Below, piece by piece: positions 1 through 6,359 of a stretch of 10,466 nt of DNA. Below the pieces are notes generated by a model. It had not been told where the DNA came from. It saw only the letters and a program-made list of their open reading frames with translations, and ran no database searches. Position numbers and translations under genes: made by a program. Source of the stretch: JABMNX01 sp964625905 (GTDB lineage Bacteria > Patescibacteriota > Minisyncoccia > Phycocordibacterales > JABMNX01). Location: positions 1 to 10,466 of the forward strand of contig CAZVBS010000024.1 in the NCBI GenBank assembly GCA_964625905.1, in the 5' to 3' direction. How positions within the stretch are numbered: the stretch's first letter is position 1; every line of letters begins with the position of its first letter.

Positions 1-899
1 GTGATATAAAATCATTCAAACAAGAGTTTCTAGAGTATATAGAGATAGAAAAAGGTCGTGCTATAAAGACAGTCGAGAATTACGACAGGTATTTAATCCG
101 TTTTTTTATCTTCTCTGGAGTCAAAAAAGTAGATAGCATAACAGAAGAAAAGGTACGTAAGTTTAGATTAGACCTTAATAGGTCTGGACTTAATCGCCGT
201 ACGCAGAATTATTATTTAATAGCACTTAGACAGTTTCTTAAATATGCACTTAAGCGTGGACTTAAAACACTTCCGCCTGACGCAATTGAACTAGCTAAAG
301 AAACCCAAAGAGATTTAGATTTAATTTCTTCTAAAGAACTGGAGAGATTGTTAAAAGCTCCAGACGAAAACGATATTAAATCATTCAGAGATCGTGCAAT
401 GCTTGAGCTTCTGTTTTCTACAGGACTTCGTGTATCTGAGTTGTGTTCTCTATCTCGTTTTCTTGATTGGAGTCGTGATGAGATTTCTGTTAGAGGAAAA
501 GGTGGTAAAGTGCGCCCAGTATTTATTTCAGAGGGAGCTAAGAGAGCTATAAAAAAATATCTAGACAAAAGAGACGACACCGACGACGCTTTATTTGTAT
601 ATTTTGGTCGTGGAGCAAAACGTGCTGAAACAGATAGTGGTTCAACAAGACTTTCACCGAGAAGTGTAGAGCGTTTAGTGAAACAATATGCAATCAAAGC
701 TGGTATAGATAAACGAGTTACTCCACATACTCTAAGGCATTCATTTGCTACGGATCTTTTGCAAAATGGCGCGGACCTTAGGTCAGTACAAGCTTTGCTT
801 GGACATGCTCATATTGCAACAACACAAGTTTACACACATGTAACCGATAAACATTTACACGATATTCATAAAAACTTCCATGGCAAGAATCGAAGGTAA
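1..899 (+). CDS. Xer-type (XerC/XerD-like) tyrosine recombinase, 5' end cut by window edge
   Basis: Site-specific DNA recombinase of the tyrosine (phage integrase) family; XerC/XerD proteins resolve chromosome dimers in the cytoplasm at dif sites. The reading frame is open from base 3 (298 visible residues) to the TAA at 897-899, with no start codon in frame at the edge. An N-terminal SAM-like, core-binding domain covers about residues 1-95, then the catalytic domain. All six catalytic positions are visible (numbered from the codon at base 3): R143 in TGLRVSEL, K166 in GKGGK, H242 and R245 in HTLRHSF, H268 in LLGHAH, nucleophile Y277 in TQVYTHV. This spacing is close to that of E. coli XerD, so probably only a few residues are missing. 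It converges on glmS. XerC/XerD housekeeping role versus an element-specific integrase cannot be separated here, since no dif site was recognised. Confidence 0.93.
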   Translation, partial: DIKSFKQEFLEYIEIEKGRAIKTVENYDRYLIRFFIFSGVKKVDSITEEKVRKFRLDLNRSGLNRRTQNYYLIALRQFLKYALKRGLKTLPPDAIELAKETQRDLDLISSKELERLLKAPDENDIKSFRDRAMLELLFSTGLRVSELCSLSRFLDWSRDEISVRGKGGKVRPVFISEGAKRAIKKYLDKRDDTDDALFVYFGRGAKRAETDSGSTRLSPRSVERLVKQYAIKAGIDKRVTPHTLRHSFATDLLQNGADLRSVQALLGHAHIATTQVYTHVTDKHLHDIHKNFHGKNRR

Positions 900-910
900 A
901 AAATGAACAA

Positions 911-970
911 TACCTGCCCCGTAGGTAGTTTACTATCGTACTGGGATAGCTCTGCCGACGTCAGGAGGTA
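911..970. other. Three consecutive short hairpins between convergent genes
   Basis: Between the recombinase stop and the glmS stop lie three small stem-loops in a row: TACCT/AGGTA (911-915 with 923-927), CTATC/GATAG (933-937 with 945-949) and CTG/CAG (952-954 with 962-964, extendable by a wobble pair). Each has a 7-nt loop. The 9-mer AGGTAGTTT occurs twice (923-931, 966-974), so the first arm could pair with either copy. On the minus strand the outer hairpin is followed after about 7 nt by six Ts, so weak termination of glmS is possible. The base composition is more GC-rich than the surroundings. No known RNA family was recognised. Confidence 0.4.
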
Positions 971-983
971 GTTTTGTACTTAA

Positions 984-2804
984 TTATTCAACAGTTACGC
1001 TCTTAGCTAGATTTCTAGGCCTATCAACATTATGTCCTCGCTGCACACCGAAGTGGTATGCAAAAAGTTGCAAGAGTACTGTAGTAAGAATAGGATGTGT
1101 TAACTCAAGTGTTTTAGGGACTTCTATCACTTCATTTGCTATTGTAGGTATTTTTTTATCGCCTTTTGTTGCAATAGCTATAACGTTTCCATTTCTAGCT
1201 CTGACCTCTTCAATATTTGAAAAGGTTTTTTCATATACGGAGTCATTAGGAATTATAGCGACGGTCGGAAACTGTTCATCTATCATTGCAATAGGGCCAT
1301 GCTTCATTTCTCCTGCACCATATCCTTCAGCATGAACATACGAAACCTCTTTAAGTTTAAGAGCTCCCTCAAGTGCTATGGGGTAGCTGTACTTACGTCC
1401 TATATATAAAAAGTTTTTTGAGCTGGAGTATTTTTTAGCTATACTTTCAATCTTTTTAGCTTGAGCAAGCACTTGTCCTATTTTTTGCGGAAGCTTATTA
1501 ATCTCATTAATAATAATTTTGCCTTCAGACTGAGAAACATTTTTCTTTCGTCCGATATACAATGAAATAAGTAAAAGTACTTCTAGTTGAGATAAAAATG
1601 CTTTTGTGGAGGCTACCCCAATTTCTGGTCCAGCATGGTTATATACACCAGCGTCAACAGCTCGTGCAATGCTTGAACCCACAACATTAACAACTCCAAT
1701 AGTAAGGCACCCTCTGGCTTTAGCTTCATTGATACAAGAAAGAGTGTCTGCGGTTTCTCCAGATTGTGATATTGCAAGAACCGCTATTTCCTTGTTTGAA
1801 GGAATACGACGGTAGCGATATTCGGATGCAATTTCCACTTCAGTTGATATCCCCGCAATCTCTTCAAGGTACAACTTGCCTATCATGCCCGCATAATATG
1901 CAGAACCGCAGCCTACAATAACGATGCGTTTAATATTTACAAGCTTGTCTACTATATCCACAAGTCCGCCAAGTTTAATATCGCCCGTTTTAGGAAGAAG
2001 TCGTCCCCTAACACTATTCTCTAGAACTTCTGACGCTTCCATGATTTCTTTTAACATAAAATGTTTGTAACCTGTTTTTTTCACTTGTTCAGCGTCCCAT
2101 GTGACTTCTTCTTGTTTACGTTTGCACACTTTTAAATTAAGTGTAAAAATATTATGTGAAGTTGGCGTGATTACAGCACACTCTCCGTCCTTTATGTACA
2201 GCACGGTTTTAGTATATTTTACAATTGCTGAAACGTCAGATGCTATAAAATACTCATCTTCTCCAATTCCAATAATAATAGGACTTCCTTTTTGTGCTGC
2301 AATTATTTTTTCTGGTTCCTTTGTATTCATGACTGCAATACCATATGAACCTTTAATTATTTTTAATGTGTTTACTACAGATTCTTCAAAAGTGTCACCC
2401 TTATTTATTTGACTTTCTATAAGATGAGCTATAACTTCAGAATCAGTTTCTGAAGAGAATTTTGAACCTTGTTTTTTAAGGTTATTTTTTAAATCTATAT
2501 AATTTTCAATAATTCCATTATGAACAACAAAAATAAAACCAGATGTCCCGGAATGCGGGTGAGCATTTTGCTCTGAAGGTTTTCCGTGGGTTGCCCATCT
2601 TGTGTGCGCGATACCACATGTACCTCTCATATTTTGTGGAAGTTTTTTGTATAGGTTATCTACTCCGCCAACTGAACGGATACACTGTTCTCCTGATATA
2701 TATAATCCAGCAGAATCATACCCGCGATACTCAAGGGTTTTTAGTCCTTCAATAAGGATTTCCGATGCAGGTTTTTTACCGATATATCCTATAATTCCAC
2801 ACAT
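984..2804 (-). CDS. glmS: Glutamine--fructose-6-phosphate aminotransferase (isomerizing) GlmS
   Basis: Makes glucosamine-6-phosphate from fructose-6-phosphate and glutamine, the entry to UDP-GlcNAc and thus to peptidoglycan and surface sugars; cytosolic. The start is fixed because mature class-II amidotransferases begin with Cys: the protein opens MCGIIGYIG with C2 as the glutaminase nucleophile. The N-terminal glutaminase half (about 1-225) shows TRWATHG and HNGIIENY. Two SIS sugar-isomerase domains follow (about 285-420 and 455-590), with SQSGET, VASTKAF, ALKLKEVSYVHAEGY and GEMKHGPIA. The C-terminus is the canonical LAKSVTVE with the catalytic Lys at 601. At 606 residues it is full length. 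No Shine-Dalgarno precedes the ATG and no glmS ribozyme was seen in the 149-nt upstream gap. It stands alone, divergent from the exonuclease gene. Confidence 0.98.
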   Translation of the reverse strand: MCGIIGYIGKKPASEILIEGLKTLEYRGYDSAGLYISGEQCIRSVGGVDNLYKKLPQNMRGTCGIAHTRWATHGKPSEQNAHPHSGTSGFIFVVHNGIIENYIDLKNNLKKQGSKFSSETDSEVIAHLIESQINKGDTFEESVVNTLKIIKGSYGIAVMNTKEPEKIIAAQKGSPIIIGIGEDEYFIASDVSAIVKYTKTVLYIKDGECAVITPTSHNIFTLNLKVCKRKQEEVTWDAEQVKKTGYKHFMLKEIMEASEVLENSVRGRLLPKTGDIKLGGLVDIVDKLVNIKRIVIVGCGSAYYAGMIGKLYLEEIAGISTEVEIASEYRYRRIPSNKEIAVLAISQSGETADTLSCINEAKARGCLTIGVVNVVGSSIARAVDAGVYNHAGPEIGVASTKAFLSQLEVLLLISLYIGRKKNVSQSEGKIIINEINKLPQKIGQVLAQAKKIESIAKKYSSSKNFLYIGRKYSYPIALEGALKLKEVSYVHAEGYGAGEMKHGPIAMIDEQFPTVAIIPNDSVYEKTFSNIEEVRARNGNVIAIATKGDKKIPTIANEVIEVPKTLELTHPILTTVLLQLFAYHFGVQRGHNVDRPRNLAKSVTVE

Positions 2805-2827
2805 ACATAATTAAAATAAAATTATTA

Positions 2828-2856
2828 AATATTTCACTACGCTCTATTGATGTAAA
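2828..2856 (-). promoter_or_regulatory. Candidate glmS promoter
   Basis: On the minus strand TTTACA (2856-2851) is followed after 17 nt by AATATT (2833-2828), giving a leader of roughly 17 nt. An alternative is TTTAAT at 2815-2810, only 5 nt before the ATG, which would make the message nearly leaderless. Neither is decisive. Confidence 0.3.
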
Positions 2857-2936
2857 CCAATATTTTTAATAAGAGGTTTCACCTACAGATAATATTACAG
2901 ACATGAGGCAGGACACGCTACTATGCTACGTGCGCG

Positions 2937-2945
2937 TGGTATAAT
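2937..2945 (+). promoter_or_regulatory. Extended -10 promoter of the exonuclease gene (leaderless)
   Basis: TGGTATAAT is a perfect extended -10 element. Its last base is 8 nt before the ATG at 2954, so transcription should start at or within a base or two of the start codon. No good -35 box and no Shine-Dalgarno were found. Confidence 0.6.
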
Positions 2946-2953
2946 CGAACGCA

Positions 2954-3757
2954 ATGATTAAGCTAATGTCATGGAATGTAAACGGAATACGAGCAGTACA
3001 CCGCAAGGAGTTATTTGAGCCGTTTATAAATGAACATAATCCAGATATTTTATGTCTTCAAGAGACAAAAGCGACACAAGAACAATCCCCTATAGATTTA
3101 CCAGACTATATTGAGTACTGGAATTCTGCAGAGAAAAAGGGTTATTCAGGTACAGCGATTTTCACCAAAGAAAAACCAATTTCAATAACAAATGATTTAC
3201 CAGAAGATATTGTAAAGAAGCATAAGATAAAAGATGATGGATATGGAAACCCAAACACTGAAGGGCGCGTCATTACACTAGAGTTTGAGAAGTTTTTTAT
3301 TGTCACAGTGTATACACCCAACTCAAAAGGCGACCTCTCAAGACTTTCACTCCGCAACAAACAATGGGACCCAGCGTTTCTTGAATATTGCAAAGAGCTT
3401 GAGAAGGAAAAACCAGTTATTTTTTGTGGAGACTTAAATGTTGCACACAAAGAACAAGACCTTGCACATCCAGATAGGAATAAAGAAACTGCAGGATTTA
3501 CAAAAGAAGAGAGAGAGGGTGCCGACAAGATAATCTCAGCAGGGTTTGCAGATTCATTTAGACACTTCACTCCAGAAGGAAATAGTTACTACACGTGGTG
3601 GTCACACTTTCAGCACGCACGCGAGCGTAACGTAGGCTGGCGCATAGATTACTTCTTTGTAAGTAAAAAACTAGTATCAAAACTCAAAAGCGCAGACATC
3701 CACCCGAGCGTCATAGGCTCAGACCATTGTCCTATTTCAATTGAAGTTGATGTGTAG
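2954..3757 (+). CDS. xth: Exodeoxyribonuclease III / AP endonuclease (ExoA/Xth type)
   Basis: Mg2+-dependent DNA repair enzyme of the endonuclease/exonuclease/phosphatase fold that cuts 5' of abasic sites and trims 3' blocked ends in base excision repair. Visible signatures in order: SWNVNGIRA (6-14, metal and phosphate contacts), QETK with E37, VYTPNS with Y120, GDLNVAH with D160 and N162, GWRIDYF (228-234) and SDHCP with D257 and H258, the catalytic Asp-His pair. At 267 residues it matches the usual 250-275, and the C-terminal IGSDHCPISI is the normal family end. It has its own extended -10 with no leader and faces the ABC-F gene. Oddity: the last 36 bp are duplicated just past the stop codon. 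Confidence 0.97.
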   Translation: MIKLMSWNVNGIRAVHRKELFEPFINEHNPDILCLQETKATQEQSPIDLPDYIEYWNSAEKKGYSGTAIFTKEKPISITNDLPEDIVKKHKIKDDGYGNPNTEGRVITLEFEKFFIVTVYTPNSKGDLSRLSLRNKQWDPAFLEYCKELEKEKPVIFCGDLNVAHKEQDLAHPDRNKETAGFTKEEREGADKIISAGFADSFRHFTPEGNSYYTWWSHFQHARERNVGWRIDYFFVSKKLVSKLKSADIHPSVIGSDHCPISIEVDV

Positions 3758-3795
3758 AGCCACTGTCCTATTTCAATAAAGGTTGATGTGTGGAT
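3724..3795 (+). repeat. 36-bp imperfect tandem duplication of the exonuclease 3' end
   Basis: Unit 1 (3724-3759, the last coding bases and stop) and unit 2 (3760-3795) match at 30 of 36 positions by eye. The period is a multiple of three. In unit 2 the stop codon reads TGG, so the frame after the real stop spells CHCPISIKVDVW-like residues echoing the true C-terminus. Confidence 0.8.
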
Positions 3796-3803
3796 TTATA
3801 AAA

Positions 3804-3835
3804 TCAATTTAGTGCGATGCATCGCACTAAATTGA
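3804..3835 (-). terminator. 32-bp perfect palindrome, probable terminator for the ABC-F gene
   Basis: Sixteen-bp arms meet without a spacer at TGCA (3818-3821). On the minus strand the hairpin is followed by TTTTAT, so it can act as an intrinsic terminator about 60 nt after the ABC-F stop. On the plus strand no T-tract follows. It could also be a binding site for a dimeric protein. Confidence 0.5.
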
Positions 3836-3893
3836 AGTGTTGCTAGGATTACATATGAAGAACAAAATAAAAAATAAAAAAGAAAGTTGTAAA

Positions 3894-5342
3894 TTAATGC
3901 AAATCTAGCTCTTCATCTATTCTTATTTTAGATACAAACTCAGGGACGTGACTTACTAAAATCATCGCACCTTCATATTCGTCGAGTGCTTTTGCAATAA
4001 TTGGTATGTGTCGGAAGTTAATATGGTTTGTTGGTTCGTCCAGTATAAGTAATCCTGGCTTTTGTAACATAAGATAACAAAAAGCAACTAAACCTTTTTG
4101 TCCTTCAGACAGGTCTCCTACTTTTGAATATATAACTTTGCCGTCGAGTAAGAAGCCAGCAGCTGCCGCTCGTAAATCTTGTTCAACATGTTTTTCCATT
4201 ACTCCTGCGAGTGTGTCATATACAGTCTTATCGAAATCAAGCGTAGAAAAGTCTTGTCGATAATATCCAACAGTTATACCGTCAGCTATTGTAGCGCCTT
4301 TTGCTGTACTATTTGCAATTGACTCAAGTAATGTTGTTTTACCTACTCCGTTTGGACCACTTAAAAGTAAGTGTTTATTTTTACGTAAAGATACTTTAAC
4401 TTTTTTCTGTGAAAGCTTGTGGTCACGTATCACTGTCATAGAAGATATGTCAATAATCTCCCCTACAAGTCCAGCTTGTGCTGGGATTGTGAAGTGGCGT
4501 ATTGCTTTATCTTCACGTCTCACTTGCACTTTACTTTCCTCTGCTTCTTGCGCACTTTCACGCATTCGTTTTGCTAAGATACGCATCTTTCCTCCTTTGT
4601 TTGCAAAGAAGTTTGCTTTATCTTTTTTTGCTTGGATATGTTTTTCCATTTGTGCATTTTTTCGTTTTTCTTTTTCAACACGTGCTGTTATTTCTCGAAG
4701 TACTTTCTTATAGTCACCGATATATTGCTCAATCTTTAACGTGAACACGTCTAGATATAACACTCCCTCTGTAAATGCATTTAAAAATCCTGCATCATGA
4801 GAAATAACAAGTACTGTCTTTTTATAATCCACTAGAAACTTTGTTAAATGTGCTACACCATCTTTATCTAAGTTGTTTGTAGGTTCATCAAGTAGTAGTA
4901 TGTCTGGTTTTTGTATCAATGCAGAAGCAAGAAGTAGTCTAGCTTGTTGACCACCAGAAAGATCTCCAACTTTCTTGTCATGAGGGACATTGAAATTAAC
5001 AGTCTCAAGAACTTCATCTATTTTAGGGTCTATATCGTATACTTTTTTATTAAAACAACCCTCAAAGAATTCTCGAATTGTAAGAGGTAGAAGCTCTCTA
5101 TCCATAATTTGATGTGCTTTTGCGATAGTGACACCTTTAACAACATTTACTGTTCCACCGGTAGTTTTGTTTTTACCTGTTATAAGAGAGAATATAGTGC
5201 TCTTACCAGCACCATTTTGACCCATAAGTGCGAGTTTTGCTCCACGACGCACCACAATATCAACCTCATCTAGTATGGGTTTATTGTGTCCGTACTCGAA
5301 AGACACCTCATTAAATCTGATTATCGCTTCGTTTCCTGACAT
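3894..5342 (-). CDS. ABC-F family ATP-binding protein (Uup/EttA-like)
   Basis: Soluble twin-ATPase of the ABC-F class; members act on ribosomes (translation factors, antibiotic protection), not in transport, and no membrane segments are seen. First nucleotide-binding domain: Walker A GQNGAGKST (41-49), signature LSGGQ (128-132), Walker B ILLLDEPTNNLD (148-159), switch His182. A charged, coiled-coil-prone linker (about 210-275, rich in K/E/R) matches the P-site tRNA-interaction motif region. Second domain: Walker A GPNGVGKTT (329-337), signature LSEGQ (411-415), Walker B LLILDEPTNH (431-440), switch His465. The second domain is less canonical: HINF replaces the usual HLDL after Walker B, and SHVPEF replaces SHDRxF. 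The 482 residues are slightly short for the family. The subfamily cannot be assigned safely. It is monocistronic between convergent and divergent neighbours. Confidence 0.95.
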   Translation of the reverse strand: MSGNEAIIRFNEVSFEYGHNKPILDEVDIVVRRGAKLALMGQNGAGKSTIFSLITGKNKTTGGTVNVVKGVTIAKAHQIMDRELLPLTIREFFEGCFNKKVYDIDPKIDEVLETVNFNVPHDKKVGDLSGGQQARLLLASALIQKPDILLLDEPTNNLDKDGVAHLTKFLVDYKKTVLVISHDAGFLNAFTEGVLYLDVFTLKIEQYIGDYKKVLREITARVEKEKRKNAQMEKHIQAKKDKANFFANKGGKMRILAKRMRESAQEAEESKVQVRREDKAIRHFTIPAQAGLVGEIIDISSMTVIRDHKLSQKKVKVSLRKNKHLLLSGPNGVGKTTLLESIANSTAKGATIADGITVGYYRQDFSTLDFDKTVYDTLAGVMEKHVEQDLRAAAAGFLLDGKVIYSKVGDLSEGQKGLVAFCYLMLQKPGLLILDEPTNHINFRHIPIIAKALDEYEGAMILVSHVPEFVSKIRIDEELDLH

Positions 5343-5350
5343 ATGAATAG

Positions 5351-5358
5351 ATACTATA
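5351..5358 (-). promoter_or_regulatory. Candidate -10 of the ABC-F gene (leaderless)
   Basis: On the minus strand overlapping hexamers TATAGT (5358-5353) and TAGTAT (5356-5351) lie 10 and 8 nt before the ATG. There is no Shine-Dalgarno, so the transcript would have almost no leader. Confidence 0.4.
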
Positions 5359-5409
5359 CACGAAAAATAGAATTTTGCTTAGAGTATGCATAGAGCTCAA
5401 CGAAATACC

Positions 5410-5482
5410 TGTAAAGGACATTTTATACGTTGCTATATGTACTTATCCACAGTAATGTCCTTTACATCATTTATAAAGGACA
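5410..5482. promoter_or_regulatory. DnaA box flanked by three TGTCCTTTA motifs
   Basis: A perfect DnaA box TTATCCACA sits at 5443-5451. Around it are TAAAGGACA (5412-5420), TGTCCTTTA (5456-5464) and TAAAGGACA (5474-5482); the last two form an inverted repeat. The order TGTAAAGGACAT, CTATATGT, DnaA box with CAGTA is repeated inverted at 8748-8784. The block is upstream of the ABC-F gene and could regulate it through DnaA, or be part of a split origin. Confidence 0.6.
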
Positions 5483-5752
5483 TATACTAATACGTAGACA
5501 GTTCTTCACAGTTCTTTAATTAGAATCTGTGGACTTTGTAGTTACAAAGTAGTTTCGAGCAATACGTAAACTTTCACCAATTAATAATTAGCACATCATG
5601 TGCATTGAATACTGAGGTATTACGTCACTCATCATTATGTCTGTAGCCGTAACTGTTCACAATCACGAGCCGCTTTAGCGCACATTTGGTATATTTTAGT
5701 TTGCCCAAACCTCCTTACCCAAATCTGCTGTAAAGTGGCTTATTTTTATATA
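5483..5752. other. Gene-free stretch with small dyads
   Basis: No coding frame is credible on either strand. Visible structures are an imperfect hairpin (CACAGTTCT at 5507-5515 with AGAA and CTGTG at 5522-5531), ACTTTGTA/TACAAAGT (5533-5550), the dyad GCACATCATGTGC (5591-5603) and AATAC/GTATT (5608-5621). The dyads could be operators for the flanking divergent genes; nothing more is supported. Confidence 0.4.
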
Positions 5753-5788
5753 TTGACACTTGACATACGCAGTTCAAAGTGTTATATT
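5753..5788 (+). promoter_or_regulatory. Strong sigma-70-type promoter of the Nudix gene
   Basis: TTGACA (5760-5765), 17-nt spacer, TATATT (5783-5788) with a TG extension (TGTTATATT). A second TTGACA lies at 5753-5758. Transcription would begin near 5795, leaving a leader of about 45 nt, unlike the neighbouring leaderless genes. Confidence 0.75.
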
Positions 5789-5827
5789 GATGTCAGATTC
5801 ACATAACGTGAGTCAATCATATGAAAA

Positions 5828-5833
5828 AAGGAG
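5828..5833 (+). promoter_or_regulatory. Shine-Dalgarno of the Nudix gene
   Basis: AAGGAG ends 6 nt before the ATG at 5840. It is the only clear ribosome-binding site in the window and fixes this start. A 9-codon frame beginning ATG at 5821 covers the site and ends at 5847, overlapping the Nudix start; it may be an upstream peptide or chance. Confidence 0.75.
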
Positions 5834-5839
5834 TTTTCG

Positions 5840-6301
5840 ATGATTGAAAATAATCCTGATCGAAGTTACTCTTCGATCATTTTACCAATATTGTTGGTCT
5901 CATCGTCAATTGTGTTGGTACATGACCCCTCAAAACCTCCTCCTATCTTATGGAAATTGCCAGGTGGTGGGGTTGATTTGTTTGACGGAAATGATCCAGA
6001 AAAGACCGCAATACGTGAGCTTGTAGAGGAAACTGGGCTTGAAATCACCAAAGATGATCAGTTAACCCATATCCTAGAAGAAAATATGGGAGCCTACGAC
6101 AGACATTTGTTTGTGGCCCTTATAGGCTTGGAAGAACCTGTTTTAAAAAAGATGGGTGACGAAGGGGAAATTATCAGCACGTTTGATTTCTCTAAGTTTG
6201 AGGCAATGGTAGATTTTCTACCGCCTCATAGGAAGCTTCTCAAGCTTCAGAACGTAAAAGAAAAAATCAGGGCATGTGTGGAAGATTTTCTAAGTGCATA
6301 A
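5840..6301 (+). CDS. Nudix hydrolase domain protein
   Basis: Nudix enzymes hydrolyse nucleoside diphosphates linked to another group (damaged nucleotides, ADP-ribose, dinucleotide polyphosphates). The Nudix box is at about 41-67: PGGGVD, then RELVEETGL (59-67) giving the metal-binding REUXEEXGU core with E60, E63 and E64. The box is atypical: the stretch between GGG and RE is two residues longer than in GGGVEPGESPEEAAIRE-type boxes, and the usual first Glu is not in register. At 153 residues it is a single-domain protein. It has a strong promoter and a real Shine-Dalgarno, unlike its neighbours, which hints at a different origin. The substrate cannot be inferred. It converges on cca across a shared bidirectional terminator. 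Confidence 0.9.
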   Translation: MIENNPDRSYSSIILPILLVSSSIVLVHDPSKPPPILWKLPGGGVDLFDGNDPEKTAIRELVEETGLEITKDDQLTHILEENMGAYDRHLFVALIGLEEPVLKKMGDEGEIISTFDFSKFEAMVDFLPPHRKLLKLQNVKEKIRACVEDFLSA

Positions 6302-6313
6302 GTAAAAAACTTC

Positions 6314-6343
6314 AGGTTGTCAACTTTGTTGACGACCTTTTTT
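6314..6343 (+). terminator. Intrinsic terminator after the Nudix gene, probably bidirectional
   Basis: An 11-bp stem (AGGTTGTCAAC at 6314-6324 with 6328-6338, one G-T pair) and a 3-nt loop run into TTTTTT. On the minus strand GAAGTTTTTT follows the stem, so it could also end the cca transcript. Confidence 0.8.
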
Positions 6344-6359
6344 CTTTTCATATTAAACT

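Noticed and set aside
212..697. 161-residue minus-strand frame
   Set aside because: It lies entirely inside the recombinase gene, whose catalytic residues are all intact in the plus frame.
911..970. Possible degenerate tRNA, because of three hairpins with 7-nt loops
   Set aside because: There is no acceptor stem, no D-loop GG and no TTCRA T loop.
974..1006. AGGAGG at 963-968 followed by TTG, a possible 10-codon peptide
   Set aside because: The frame is very short, overlaps the glmS 3' end on the other strand and has no other support.
2805..2953. Possible glmS ribozyme/riboswitch upstream of glmS
   Set aside because: The gap to the divergent gene is only 149 nt, and no glmS ribozyme core was recognised; the likely leader is very short.
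3142..3570. 142-residue minus-strand frame within the exonuclease gene
   Set aside because: It is a shadow of a well-supported gene with all catalytic motifs in the plus frame.
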